DNA from: Coprobacillus sp. CAG:698
Lineage (GTDB): Bacteria; Bacillota_I; Bacilli_A; ML615J-28; CAG-698
Assembly (NCBI GenBank): GCA_000431235.1
Contig: HF988733.1
Coordinates: forward strand, 42,358-106,357
DNA length: 64,000 bases
Reading direction: 5' to 3'
The position numbers and the translations under genes are program-made. Position 1 is the first letter of the stretch. The number at the start of each line of letters is the position of its first letter. Shown here in pieces: positions 26,764 to 34,496 of this stretch. Below the pieces are notes generated by a model. It ran no database searches. It worked only from the letters and a program-made list of their open reading frames with translations, and had not been told where the DNA came from.

Positions 26764-27831
26764 ATGAATAAAGTACTTGAGTATTTTAAAAATAACAATT
26801 CTCATATATTTACTAAAGAAATACATGTTTATGGTTGGCAAAAAGAATATGATTATAAGATAATTTCTAGTGTTTCAAAATACTTATTTGAAGATTTTCA
26901 AGTAATTGAACATATAGCACCAATAACTAATGAAAGTAGAGAAGGAATTAAAAAACCAAAATTCTATATTACTGTTCATGATACAGGAGATGCTTTAGCA
27001 ACACATTCAGCAAAATTTTGGAGCGACGCCGTGTATAACGAAGCATGGGAAGAAGGTCCATATAAGTGCAGTTACCAATATGTTGTTGGTAATGATGGTA
27101 TATATCATAATATACCTGATGATGAAATTGCTTGGCATGCAGGCGATAGTACAAGATATGATTATGCCTTATACGATGCTCATCTAGAAGGAAATAATCC
27201 TCATCCTAAAGTTACTATTTCTCCTGATGGATATTATGAAATTGATGGAAGAAAATCAAGTATTTTAGCTCCACGAGCACATAAAGAACGTGATGGCAAA
27301 GTTCTATTTGATAGAGTTGCAAGAACTGATGAGATTAATGATGGTGGTGTTTTATGCAAACTTATTGATGGAAAGTATTATATTGGCGAGACATATTATA
27401 GCAGTGGTTATGAAAAAATTTCCAATCGTGGTGGAAATAACAATTCTATTGGAATTGAATCTTGCATCAATGAAGGCACAGATATTTACTTAACATGGCA
27501 AAGAACTGCAAAACTTGTTGCTAACCTATTACATAATAACAATTTAACGTTTGATGATGTTAAACAACATCACTATTTTAGTGGTAAAAATTGTCCTCAA
27601 ACAATTAGAATGAATGGAATGTGGGAACATTTTATGGAACTTGTAAAAACAGAATATGATATTATAAACTTTTTAAAAGAAGGATATAAAATTAAATTAA
27701 TTCCATTATCTGAAAATGTATGTAGCAACGGAAGAATAAAAGCAGATAGTAATGAGTTACAAGTTTCATATCGTATTGTTGTTTCTTTAAATGGAAAAGA
27801 AGAAAGTATTGACTTATCAGAAAACTTATAA
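26764..27831 (+). CDS. N-acetylmuramoyl-L-alanine amidase (amidase_2), no signal peptide
   Basis: 355 residues. Zinc amidase_2 fold: first ligand in ITVHDTG (about 66-72), EIAWHAGDST in the middle, GIESCINEG, and the last ligands in KQHHYFSGKNCPQTI (His and Cys). It should cut the bond between N-acetylmuramic acid and L-alanine in peptidoglycan. There is no signal peptide or cell-wall binding repeat, as in phage endolysins or spore-related amidases released by mother-cell lysis. The C-terminal 70 residues, ending IVVSLNGKEESIDLSENL, look like a small extra domain. Start at 26764 has AAGGAG at a normal distance. A terminator follows at once. Confidence 0.85.
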   Translation: MNKVLEYFKNNNSHIFTKEIHVYGWQKEYDYKIISSVSKYLFEDFQVIEHIAPITNESREGIKKPKFYITVHDTGDALATHSAKFWSDAVYNEAWEEGPYKCSYQYVVGNDGIYHNIPDDEIAWHAGDSTRYDYALYDAHLEGNNPHPKVTISPDGYYEIDGRKSSILAPRAHKERDGKVLFDRVARTDEINDGGVLCKLIDGKYYIGETYYSSGYEKISNRGGNNNSIGIESCINEGTDIYLTWQRTAKLVANLLHNNNLTFDDVKQHHYFSGKNCPQTIRMNGMWEHFMELVKTEYDIINFLKEGYKIKLIPLSENVCSNGRIKADSNELQVSYRIVVSLNGKEESIDLSENL

Positions 27832-27857
27832 AGGTTAGTTTAGCTAGCCTTTTTTTG
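27832..27857 (+). terminator. Terminator after the amidase gene
   Basis: AGGTTAG / CTAGCCT stem (one G-U) around TTTAG, then T7. Confidence 0.88.
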
Positions 27858-27923
27858 TATTTCTTTTGCCCTACACAATATAAATTAATAACCATATATT
27901 AATAGTGAAATAGAGGTGAAAAG

Positions 27924-28667
27924 ATGGCAATACTTGAATTTGATGAAGTATATAAAACATTTTGTAATGAGAACAAAGAATTATTAGTTATCGATAATAT
28001 GAACTTTAAAGTTGAAAAAGGTGAAATAATAGCTATTACAGGTCCTAGTGGTTGTGGGAAGTCTACAATTCTTAACTTGATATCAAAGTTAGAAGAACCA
28101 ACATATGGTAAAGTAACTGTTGATGGAGAAATAGGTTATATGTTCCAACATGATCATTTATTTAATTATCGAAATGTATATCAAAATGTGATTTTAGGGT
28201 TAGAGAAAAAAAAAGAACATAAAAATCAAAATCTGTTGAATGAAGTTAATAGATTGATAAATACATATGGCTTAAGTGAATTTAAAAATCGATATCCTAA
28301 CGAGCTAAGCGGTGGTATGAGACAAAGAGTTGCTTTAATAAGAACTCTAGCTGTGAATCCTGACATATTATTACTAGATGAGCCTTTCGCTGCTCTTGAT
28401 TATCAAACAAAATTAAATGTTATAGATGATATTCATGAAATCATAAAAAGGGAAGAAAGAACCACAATAATTGTAACTCATGATATAAGTGAAGCTATTT
28501 CAATTGCTGATAAAGTAATTGTTTTATCTAAACGTCCTTCGAGGATAAAGAAAATATATGACATTAAACTTACTATAAATGGAAAGAGAACACCTTATGA
28601 ATCAAGGAAAGCCAAAGAATTCAAAGATTACTTTGATGACATATGGAAGGAGTTAACTGATGATTAG
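27924..28667 (+). CDS. ABC importer ATPase (nitrate/sulfonate/taurine/HMP type)
   Basis: 247 residues. Walker A GPSGCGKST, Q-loop in YMFQHDHLF, signature LSGGMRQR, Walker B LLLDEPFAALD, H-loop VTHDISEA. The sequence after the H-loop (VLSKRPSRIKKIYDI) is typical of the SsuB/TauB/ThiZ group. Overlaps the permease gene by 8 bp. The cognate binding protein is probably the NMT1-like lipoprotein at 31591. Confidence 0.9.
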   Translation: MAILEFDEVYKTFCNENKELLVIDNMNFKVEKGEIIAITGPSGCGKSTILNLISKLEEPTYGKVTVDGEIGYMFQHDHLFNYRNVYQNVILGLEKKKEHKNQNLLNEVNRLINTYGLSEFKNRYPNELSGGMRQRVALIRTLAVNPDILLLDEPFAALDYQTKLNVIDDIHEIIKREERTTIIVTHDISEAISIADKVIVLSKRPSRIKKIYDIKLTINGKRTPYESRKAKEFKDYFDDIWKELTDD

Positions 28668-29445
28668 TTGTAAACAAAATGCTATTATAAAAAGAAAAAA
28701 GAAAAAAATGCTTTTGTTATATCAATTACTTTTGCTTATCCTTTTTTTAGTTATTTGGGAACTAATGGCTTATTTCAAAATAATTGATACATTTTTATTT
28801 AGTAGCCCTAGTCGTATTATAAAAATATTAATTGAATACGTAAAAAATGGAACGATATGGAAGCATATTGGTATTTCAATGTTAGAAGTTGTTTTAGGAA
28901 TAATAATTGGATCGATACTTGGTATTCTAATAGCATCTATTTTATGGTATAGTAAAAGATTACAGGAATTACTAGAACCATTTTTGGCAGTTTTAAATGC
29001 TTTACCTAAAACTGCTTTAGCTCCAATAATGATAATTTGGGCTGGGACTGGTGTTGGAGGCATAGTAGTAGTTTCACTTTCGATTTTATTAATTATAACC
29101 ATTATATCAGCTTATAATTTCTTCAAAAATATAGATCCAGAGAAAATAAAAATGCTTGAAAGTTTTAAAGCTACAAGAATACAAATCTTTACAAAACTGG
29201 TTTTACCTTATAATCTTGTTAACATTATTTCAATTATAAAAATTAATGTTGGCATGTCATGGATAGGTGTTATAGTTGGTGAATTCTTAGTCTCTAAAGC
29301 TGGTATAGGATATCTAATTATGTACGGAGGACAAATATTTAATCTTGATTTAGTTATGATGGGTGTAATAGTTTTAGCTGTTTTAGCGTTTGGAATGTGG
29401 AAGATGGTTGACTGCCTAGAGAAATACCTTTTAAGAAAAAGATGA
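28660..29445 (+). CDS. ABC importer permease (SsuC/TauC/ThiX type)
   Basis: 261 residues with about six membrane helices starting at LLYQLLLLILFLVIWELMA. The EAA-like coupling loop ESFKATRIQIFTKLVLPYNL (about 166-185) contacts the ATPase. LNALPKTALAPIMIIWAGTG is typical of the family. Translationally coupled to the ATPase. Substrate not predictable: nitrate, sulfonate, taurine and thiamine-precursor systems share this type. Confidence 0.9.
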   Translation: MISCKQNAIIKRKKKKMLLLYQLLLLILFLVIWELMAYFKIIDTFLFSSPSRIIKILIEYVKNGTIWKHIGISMLEVVLGIIIGSILGILIASILWYSKRLQELLEPFLAVLNALPKTALAPIMIIWAGTGVGGIVVVSLSILLIITIISAYNFFKNIDPEKIKMLESFKATRIQIFTKLVLPYNLVNIISIIKINVGMSWIGVIVGEFLVSKAGIGYLIMYGGQIFNLDLVMMGVIVLAVLAFGMWKMVDCLEKYLLRKR

Positions 29446-29459
29446 AAAACGTTTACGAG

Positions 29460-29488
29460 TTGTATTACTATATAGAATGTGCTATACT
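29460..29488 (+). promoter_or_regulatory. Promoter of the pyk leader
   Basis: TTGTAT (29460-29465), 17 bp, TATACT (29483-29488). Transcription would start near 29495, about 180 bp before pyk. Confidence 0.7.
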
Positions 29489-29494
29489 ATTTAT

Positions 29495-29615
29495 GTAAGC
29501 ATTCTGGTGGAGTCTGTCATAAAACCTAAAACAAATAAACTGATATGGTTTTATTATGCTTTCATTTATAGTCATATAACTATAGATTTGATGGAGCCAT
29601 TTGGCTTCTTTTTTT
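29495..29615 (+). promoter_or_regulatory. Structured 5' leader of pyk ending in a terminator (attenuator candidate)
   Basis: AAGCAT (29497-29502) can pair with ATGCTT (29556-29561) and, inside it, ATAAAACC (29519-29526) with GGTTTTAT (29547-29554), leaving a 16-base bulge on the 5' side (29503-29518). A second hairpin TATAGT/ACTATA (29567-29584) follows, then an intrinsic terminator GGAGCC/GGCTTC (29593-29608) with T7, 58 bp before the pyk start. I see no match to a riboswitch class I know. It may be an attenuator, or a separate small RNA. Confidence 0.5.
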
Positions 29616-29673
29616 GATAGATTAGCTTTAAAATATCCATTAAGCATTGTTTATAAATTCTTGGAGGATTATT

Positions 29674-31086
29674 ATGAGAAAAACAAAAATTGTTTGTACT
29701 ATTGGACCTGCTAGCTCATCTGAAGAAATTCTTGAAAAAATGTGTTTAGCTGGTATGAATGTTGCAAGGTTAAATTTTTCTCATGGAACACATGAGGAAC
29801 ATTTACAGAGAATTAATTTAATAAAAAAGGTTCGTGATAAATTAAAATTACCAATAGCTATTATGCTTGACACAAAAGGTCCTGAGTATCGTATCAAAAC
29901 TTTTGAAAATGGTAAAATTGATTTAAAAGAAGATGATATTTTTACTTTTACAACATTAGATTGTATAGGTAATAATGAAAAAGTATCAGTTTCTTATGAG
30001 AATTTAGCAAATGAGTTAAATGTTGGAGATATTATTCTTTTAAATAATGGCTTAATGAAATTTGTTGTTATTGAAAAGGATAAACATAACTTGAAATGTA
30101 AAGTGTTAATTGGTGGAACACTTAGCGATCGTAAAAGCATGAGTTTTCCAAATAAAGTATTAAAACAAATTTATTTAAGTGAAATTGATAAAGAAGATAT
30201 ATTATTTGGAATTGAAAATGAAGTTGATTATATAGCTTGTTCATTTGTTTCTAATAAGCAAAACTTAGATGATATCAAAAAATTCTTAAGTGAACACAAT
30301 GGTAATGATATTAGTTTGATTGCCAAAATTGAAAATCGTTCTGGTGTCGATAATATTGAAGAAATTTGTGAGGCTTGTGAAGGAATTATGATTGGACGTG
30401 GAGATATGGGAGTAGAAATTCCTTTCGAGGAGCTTCCTGCCATTCAAAAACATATTATTAATAAATGCCGATTATTAGGTAAAAGATCAATTACAGCTAC
30501 AGAAATGCTTGAATCAATGATATATAATGCTCGCCCTACAAGAGCAGAAATATCTGATGTTGCTAATGCTGTTTATGATGGAACTAGTGCAATTATGTTA
30601 TCTGGTGAGACTGCTGCTGGTAAGTACCCTGTGTTAACTGTAGAAACAATGGCAAGAATAGCTGAACAAACAGAAAAAAGCATACATTATGATAAAAGAT
30701 TTTTGAATGCTGATTTTAAAATCAAAAATACTGTTGATGCTATTAGTCATGCAATTTGTGGGATGTCTATTGATTTAAATGCTAAGGCAATAGTAGTTTG
30801 TTCGTTATCTGGAATGACAGCAAGAATGGTATCTCGTTTCCGTTCACCTGTTGACATAATAGGATTAACTGTAAGCGAAAAAACATATCGAAAATTAGCT
30901 CTTTCTTGGGGAGTTACTCCAGCGATGTCGGAAGTTTTTCCTTCTGTCGAGGTATTGTTCTACACAGCTAAAAAAGTTGCAAAGGAAATTTTCAAACTTA
31001 AAAAAGGTGATGAAGTGGTTATCACTGGTGGTACAACTAATGGTACTAGTGGAAATACAAATATTATAAAATTAGAGCAAATTTAG
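29674..31086 (+). CDS. pyk: Pyruvate kinase
   Basis: Last step of glycolysis, phosphoenolpyruvate plus ADP to pyruvate plus ATP. 470 residues: RKTKIVCTIGPASS at the start, NVARLNFSHG, MLDTKGPEYR, IAKIENRSGVDN with the catalytic lysine, GIMIGRGDMGVEIP, and SGETAAGKYP. The extra C-terminal PEP-utiliser domain of Bacillus Pyk is absent, so this is the shorter form; the end TNGTSGNTNIIKL is normal. Start at 29674 has TGGAGGA 6 bp upstream. Confidence 0.97.
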   Translation: MRKTKIVCTIGPASSSEEILEKMCLAGMNVARLNFSHGTHEEHLQRINLIKKVRDKLKLPIAIMLDTKGPEYRIKTFENGKIDLKEDDIFTFTTLDCIGNNEKVSVSYENLANELNVGDIILLNNGLMKFVVIEKDKHNLKCKVLIGGTLSDRKSMSFPNKVLKQIYLSEIDKEDILFGIENEVDYIACSFVSNKQNLDDIKKFLSEHNGNDISLIAKIENRSGVDNIEEICEACEGIMIGRGDMGVEIPFEELPAIQKHIINKCRLLGKRSITATEMLESMIYNARPTRAEISDVANAVYDGTSAIMLSGETAAGKYPVLTVETMARIAEQTEKSIHYDKRFLNADFKIKNTVDAISHAICGMSIDLNAKAIVVCSLSGMTARMVSRFRSPVDIIGLTVSEKTYRKLALSWGVTPAMSEVFPSVEVLFYTAKKVAKEIFKLKKGDEVVITGGTTNGTSGNTNIIKLEQI

Positions 31087-31110
31087 GATTCAATAATGAG
31101 TCCTTTTTTT
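31086..31110 (+). terminator. Terminator after pyk
   Basis: GGATTC / GAGTCC stem (one G-U) around AATAAT, then T7, overlapping the pyk stop codon. Confidence 0.85.
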
Positions 31111-31162
31111 AACGGTTTTAGTTAAAATGAATATAATAATAGTGAAAAGAAAGGGGATAAAA

Positions 31163-31540
31163 GTGTTAGATAATTTTAGTGATTATGAAAAAAGTATGGT
31201 TGTTGAATTATATAACAGAATACTTGGTTCAAATAAAAATTTGCAAATTAACTATATTAAAAATAAAATTAATTTAAAAAAGAAGAAAGCAAATATTTCT
31301 ATGTCAACAGAAGAATTAATTAATTATTTTTCTTTCAAAACTTTTTCTGAAAAAAAGACAATATATTTTTATATTGTATATTTGGTTTTATCATTAAATG
31401 AACAAACGACAACACAATATGAATTATTAGAAGAAATGAGAAATAGTTATCTGATATCGCAAAATAAAAAAAGAATACTTTATAAGCTTGCGTATGAAAA
31501 AATCGATTTCGAGGAAAAAATCGAATTGAATCTTAAATAA
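31163..31540 (+). CDS. Uncharacterised 125-residue protein
   Basis: Not recognised. Small, helical, Lys/Tyr-rich, without signal peptide or cysteines; a hydrophobic stretch KTIYFYIVYLVLSLN (about 70-84) is too short and mixed to be a sure membrane helix. I choose the GTG at 31163 since AAAGGGG lies 6-7 bp before it; the ATG at 31127 in the same frame has no ribosome site and lies close to the pyk terminator. It sits between pyk and the binding-protein gene. Confidence 0.6.
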   Translation: MLDNFSDYEKSMVVELYNRILGSNKNLQINYIKNKINLKKKKANISMSTEELINYFSFKTFSEKKTIYFYIVYLVLSLNEQTTTQYELLEEMRNSYLISQNKKRILYKLAYEKIDFEEKIELNLK

Positions 31541-31590
31541 GTAACACCTTCATTTTTGAATCATATAATAATTATGAAAGGGTGAAATAA

Positions 31591-32592
31591 TTGAAAAAAA
31601 CTAAATATTTTATTTTAATGCTAGTTCTTTTAATAACTATATGTTTTGTAGGTTGTAAAAAAGATGAAAAGAAAATAACTGTTTGTGAAGTAACTCATAG
31701 TGTTTTCTATGCACCTTTATATGTAGCCATTGAATTGGGATATTTTGAGGAAGAAAATTTAAAAGTTGAATTGATTAATGGTAATGGTGCCGACAAAGTA
31801 ATGGCAAGTTTATTATCAAAAGATGCTGACATAGGTCTAATGGGTCCGGAAGCAAGTATATATGTTTATCAAGGTGGTCAAGAAAATTATGCAATCAATT
31901 TTGCTCAGTTAACAAGAACTGATGGTAGTTTTATAATAGGTCGAGAAGAAGATAAAAACTTCACATTAGATAAACTAGCTTCGAAGTCAATTTTAGGAGG
32001 TCGTAAGGGTGGAGTTCCAGAAATGACTTTAGAATATGTTTTGAAAAAAGCAGGTTTAAAAGTAGGACAAGACGATAAGGATATTTTAAATGAAGGTGGA
32101 GTTCTTGTAAGAACAGATGTTCAATTTGCAGCAATGGCTGGAGCTTTCATTTCGGGTGAGGGAGATTATACAACCTTATTTGAGCCAACTGCTACAGCAA
32201 TTGTCAAAGATAAAAAAGGATATATACTAGCAAGTGTAGGTGAATACGCTGGCGATGTACCATATACAGCATTTAGTAGTTTGAAAGATTATATAGAAAA
32301 AAATGAAGATAAAATACAAGCATTCACAAATGCTATAACAAAAGGTTTAAATTGGGTTCATTCACATAGTGCAAAAGAAATTGCTGAAGTTATTAAGCCT
32401 CATTTTACATCAAATTCTATAGAGGATTTGACTGTGGTAACTGAAAGACATAAGCAAATAAAAGCATGGCCAGAAACTCCTTTGTTTAAAGAAGAATCAT
32501 TAAATAACTTAATGGATATTATGAAAGAGGCAAAAGAACTTGAAAAATATGCTCCTTATGATAAAATCGTAACAACAAAGTATATTAAATAA
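31591..32592 (+). CDS. NMT1/THI5-like substrate-binding lipoprotein of an ABC importer
   Basis: 333 residues, TTG start with AAAGGGTGA 5 bp upstream. Lipobox CFVGC with Cys22. HSVFYAPLYVAIELGYFEEE (about 40-59) is the classic start of NMT1/SsuA-like binding proteins, followed by DIGLMGPEAS and GGRKGGVPEM. Most likely the partner of the ATPase and permease at 27924-29445, although pyk and an unknown gene lie between them. Ligand unknown; a thiamine precursor, nitrate or sulfonate are typical for the family. Confidence 0.88.
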   Translation: MKKTKYFILMLVLLITICFVGCKKDEKKITVCEVTHSVFYAPLYVAIELGYFEEENLKVELINGNGADKVMASLLSKDADIGLMGPEASIYVYQGGQENYAINFAQLTRTDGSFIIGREEDKNFTLDKLASKSILGGRKGGVPEMTLEYVLKKAGLKVGQDDKDILNEGGVLVRTDVQFAAMAGAFISGEGDYTTLFEPTATAIVKDKKGYILASVGEYAGDVPYTAFSSLKDYIEKNEDKIQAFTNAITKGLNWVHSHSAKEIAEVIKPHFTSNSIEDLTVVTERHKQIKAWPETPLFKEESLNNLMDIMKEAKELEKYAPYDKIVTTKYIK

Positions 32593-32601
32593 ATAAAAAT
32601 T

Positions 32602-32632
32602 GAATGGTTTTAAAGAAAAGACCATTCTTTTT
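32602..32632 (+). terminator. Terminator after the binding-protein gene
   Basis: GAATGGT (32602-32608) pairs with ACCATTC (32621-32627), followed by T5. Confidence 0.85.
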
Positions 32633-32700
32633 ATTTATAATCTTTTATTTTAAAAGAAAATATGGTAAAATAATATGTATTTGCAAAATAGTGGGTTTTC

Positions 32701-32753
32701 TCAACAAAAGTTGATTTTTATTTGATATTTTGTTGAAAGAAGTTTGCTATAAT
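32701..32753 (+). promoter_or_regulatory. Promoter and inverted repeats of the two-component operon
   Basis: Extended -10 TGCTATAAT at 32745-32753. Upstream, TCAACAAAA (32701-32709) and TTTTGTTGA (32728-32736) form a perfect 9-bp inverted repeat, and TCAAC-AAAA-GTTGA a tighter one. These may be response-regulator sites. Confidence 0.5.
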
Positions 32754-32782
32754 ATATAAAGAATTATTTTAGAGGTTAAAGT

Positions 32783-33454
32783 ATGTTTAAAATTCTAATT
32801 GTTGAAGATGATTTGGAATTATGTGGTCTTTTCAAAAAAGTATTAATCAAAAATGGTTATACTGTAAGAACTGCTTCTAATGGTAAAATTGCTTTAGAAA
32901 TTATTTCTTCTGAATATATAGACTTAATTATTTCTGACATCATGATGCCTGTTATGAATGGTTATGAACTTGTTAGTTCGCTTCGTGAACAAGAATATAA
33001 AACACCTGTGTTAATGATTACCGCAAAAGATGCTTTTGATGATATGAGAATGGGTTTTTTATCTGGAACAGACGACTACATGGTAAAACCAGTCAATGTC
33101 AATGAAATGGTTTTGAGAGTTGGTGCTCTATTAAGGAGAGCGCAGATGATTAATGATCGTAGACAGGTGATTGGCTCGACAGAAATGGAATGTGATTCGC
33201 TTACAGTAACAACTTCTGGAAAATCACAAGTATTACCTCAAAAAGAATTTATGCTATTATATAAGATGGCATCATATCCTAATAGAATATTTACAAGACA
33301 ACAAATAATGGATGATATATGGGGCTATGGAACGGAAACTGATGATCATACAGTTGATGTTCACATAGGAAGACTTCGTGATAGATTCCGTGATAATCCT
33401 GATTTTCAAATTGTAACTATTCGTGGAGTTGGCTATAAGGTTGTGAAAAGATGA
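32783..33454 (+). CDS. OmpR/PhoB family response regulator
   Basis: 223 residues. Receiver domain with acidic pair D9/D10, phospho-acceptor D52 in ISDIMMP and the lysine of MVKPV; C-terminal winged helix with VDVHIGRLRDRF and IVTIRGVGYKV. Overlaps the kinase gene by 4 bp (ATGA). The signal is unknown. Confidence 0.95.
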   Translation: MFKILIVEDDLELCGLFKKVLIKNGYTVRTASNGKIALEIISSEYIDLIISDIMMPVMNGYELVSSLREQEYKTPVLMITAKDAFDDMRMGFLSGTDDYMVKPVNVNEMVLRVGALLRRAQMINDRRQVIGSTEMECDSLTVTTSGKSQVLPQKEFMLLYKMASYPNRIFTRQQIMDDIWGYGTETDDHTVDVHIGRLRDRFRDNPDFQIVTIRGVGYKVVKR

Positions 33455-34470
33455 AGAAGAAAAAATGGATTAATATTCAATTTTATTTAATTTTATTGGT
33501 TTTGGGAATCCTTGTAGGATCTTTGGTTATAGCTGCTGTTGTTGTTTCAATTGGTGATAAATTCTTTAAATGGTTAGGAGTTTTCTCAACTAATATTTGG
33601 GTAACTATAGTTACGCTTTTGATTAGTGCACCATTAATTGTTCTTACAATAAAAATTATTTTAAAACCTATTCCTGTTTTGAAAAATGCAATGGAAAAAG
33701 TTTCAAAAGGTGAATTTGATATAAAACTAGAAACAGAAAGTAAAATTGATGAAATTAGAAAAGCATATGAAAGCTTTAATATCATGGTAAAGGAATTACA
33801 ATCAACTGAAATTCTCCAGACAGATTTTATATCAAATGTGTCACATGAATTTAAAACACCTATAAATGCTATTGAGGGTTATGCAATGCTTTTACAGGGT
33901 GAAGAAATTAGTGATGAACAATGTGAATATATAGATAAAATATTACAAAATACAAAAAGATTAACAGAGTTAATTGGAGGAATTCTATTACTTTCGAAAA
34001 TTGAAAATCAAGTAATTGCACCTAAAAAAGAAATATTTAGACTAGATGAGCAAATTAGAAAAGTAATTGTTGCTTTAGAAATGAAGTGGACAAAAAAAGA
34101 AATAGAATTTGATATTTCAATGGATGAAATATTATATGATGGAAATCAAAGTTTACTTTATCATGTTTGGCTTAATTTAATTGATAATGCTATTAAATTT
34201 AGTAAACAAGGTGGAAATATAAAAATTACACTTGAAAAAAAAGATAACAACGTTGAATTTGTTATTGAAGATAATGGTGAGGGAATTTCTGATGAAGATA
34301 TGAAACATATTTTCGATAAATTCTTTCAAGCTGATAGTTCTCATAACAAAGAAGGAAACGGTTTAGGACTAACCCTAGTAAAGAGAATATTAAACATCAA
34401 TGAGGGAAAGATTGAATGTAAACAAGGTCAAAGTGGAGGTTGTATTTTTATAGTTAACCTACCATTATAG
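33451..34470 (+). CDS. Membrane sensor histidine kinase
   Basis: 339 residues. Two membrane helices (about 8-33 and 45-70) with almost no external loop, which suggests sensing within the membrane; HAMP-like linker; phospho-acceptor histidine in SNVSHEFKTPINAI at about 131; ATP-binding N box NLIDNAIKF and G boxes EDNGEGIS and GNGLGLTLV. Partner of the preceding regulator. The next gene, a FakA-like protein, starts 26 bp later, so lipid sensing is conceivable but unproven. Confidence 0.93.
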   Translation: MKKKKWINIQFYLILLVLGILVGSLVIAAVVVSIGDKFFKWLGVFSTNIWVTIVTLLISAPLIVLTIKIILKPIPVLKNAMEKVSKGEFDIKLETESKIDEIRKAYESFNIMVKELQSTEILQTDFISNVSHEFKTPINAIEGYAMLLQGEEISDEQCEYIDKILQNTKRLTELIGGILLLSKIENQVIAPKKEIFRLDEQIRKVIVALEMKWTKKEIEFDISMDEILYDGNQSLLYHVWLNLIDNAIKFSKQGGNIKITLEKKDNNVEFVIEDNGEGISDEDMKHIFDKFFQADSSHNKEGNGLGLTLVKRILNINEGKIECKQGQSGGCIFIVNLPL

Positions 34471-34496
34471 GGAAAATACTTACACAGAGGAAGATT

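Noticed and set aside
29541..29550. GATATGG in the pyk leader as the purine riboswitch loop
   Set aside because: The other conserved joins (TATAA-type J1/2 and the TTTCTACC segment) and the second loop are absent, and the helices found do not form the three-way junction.
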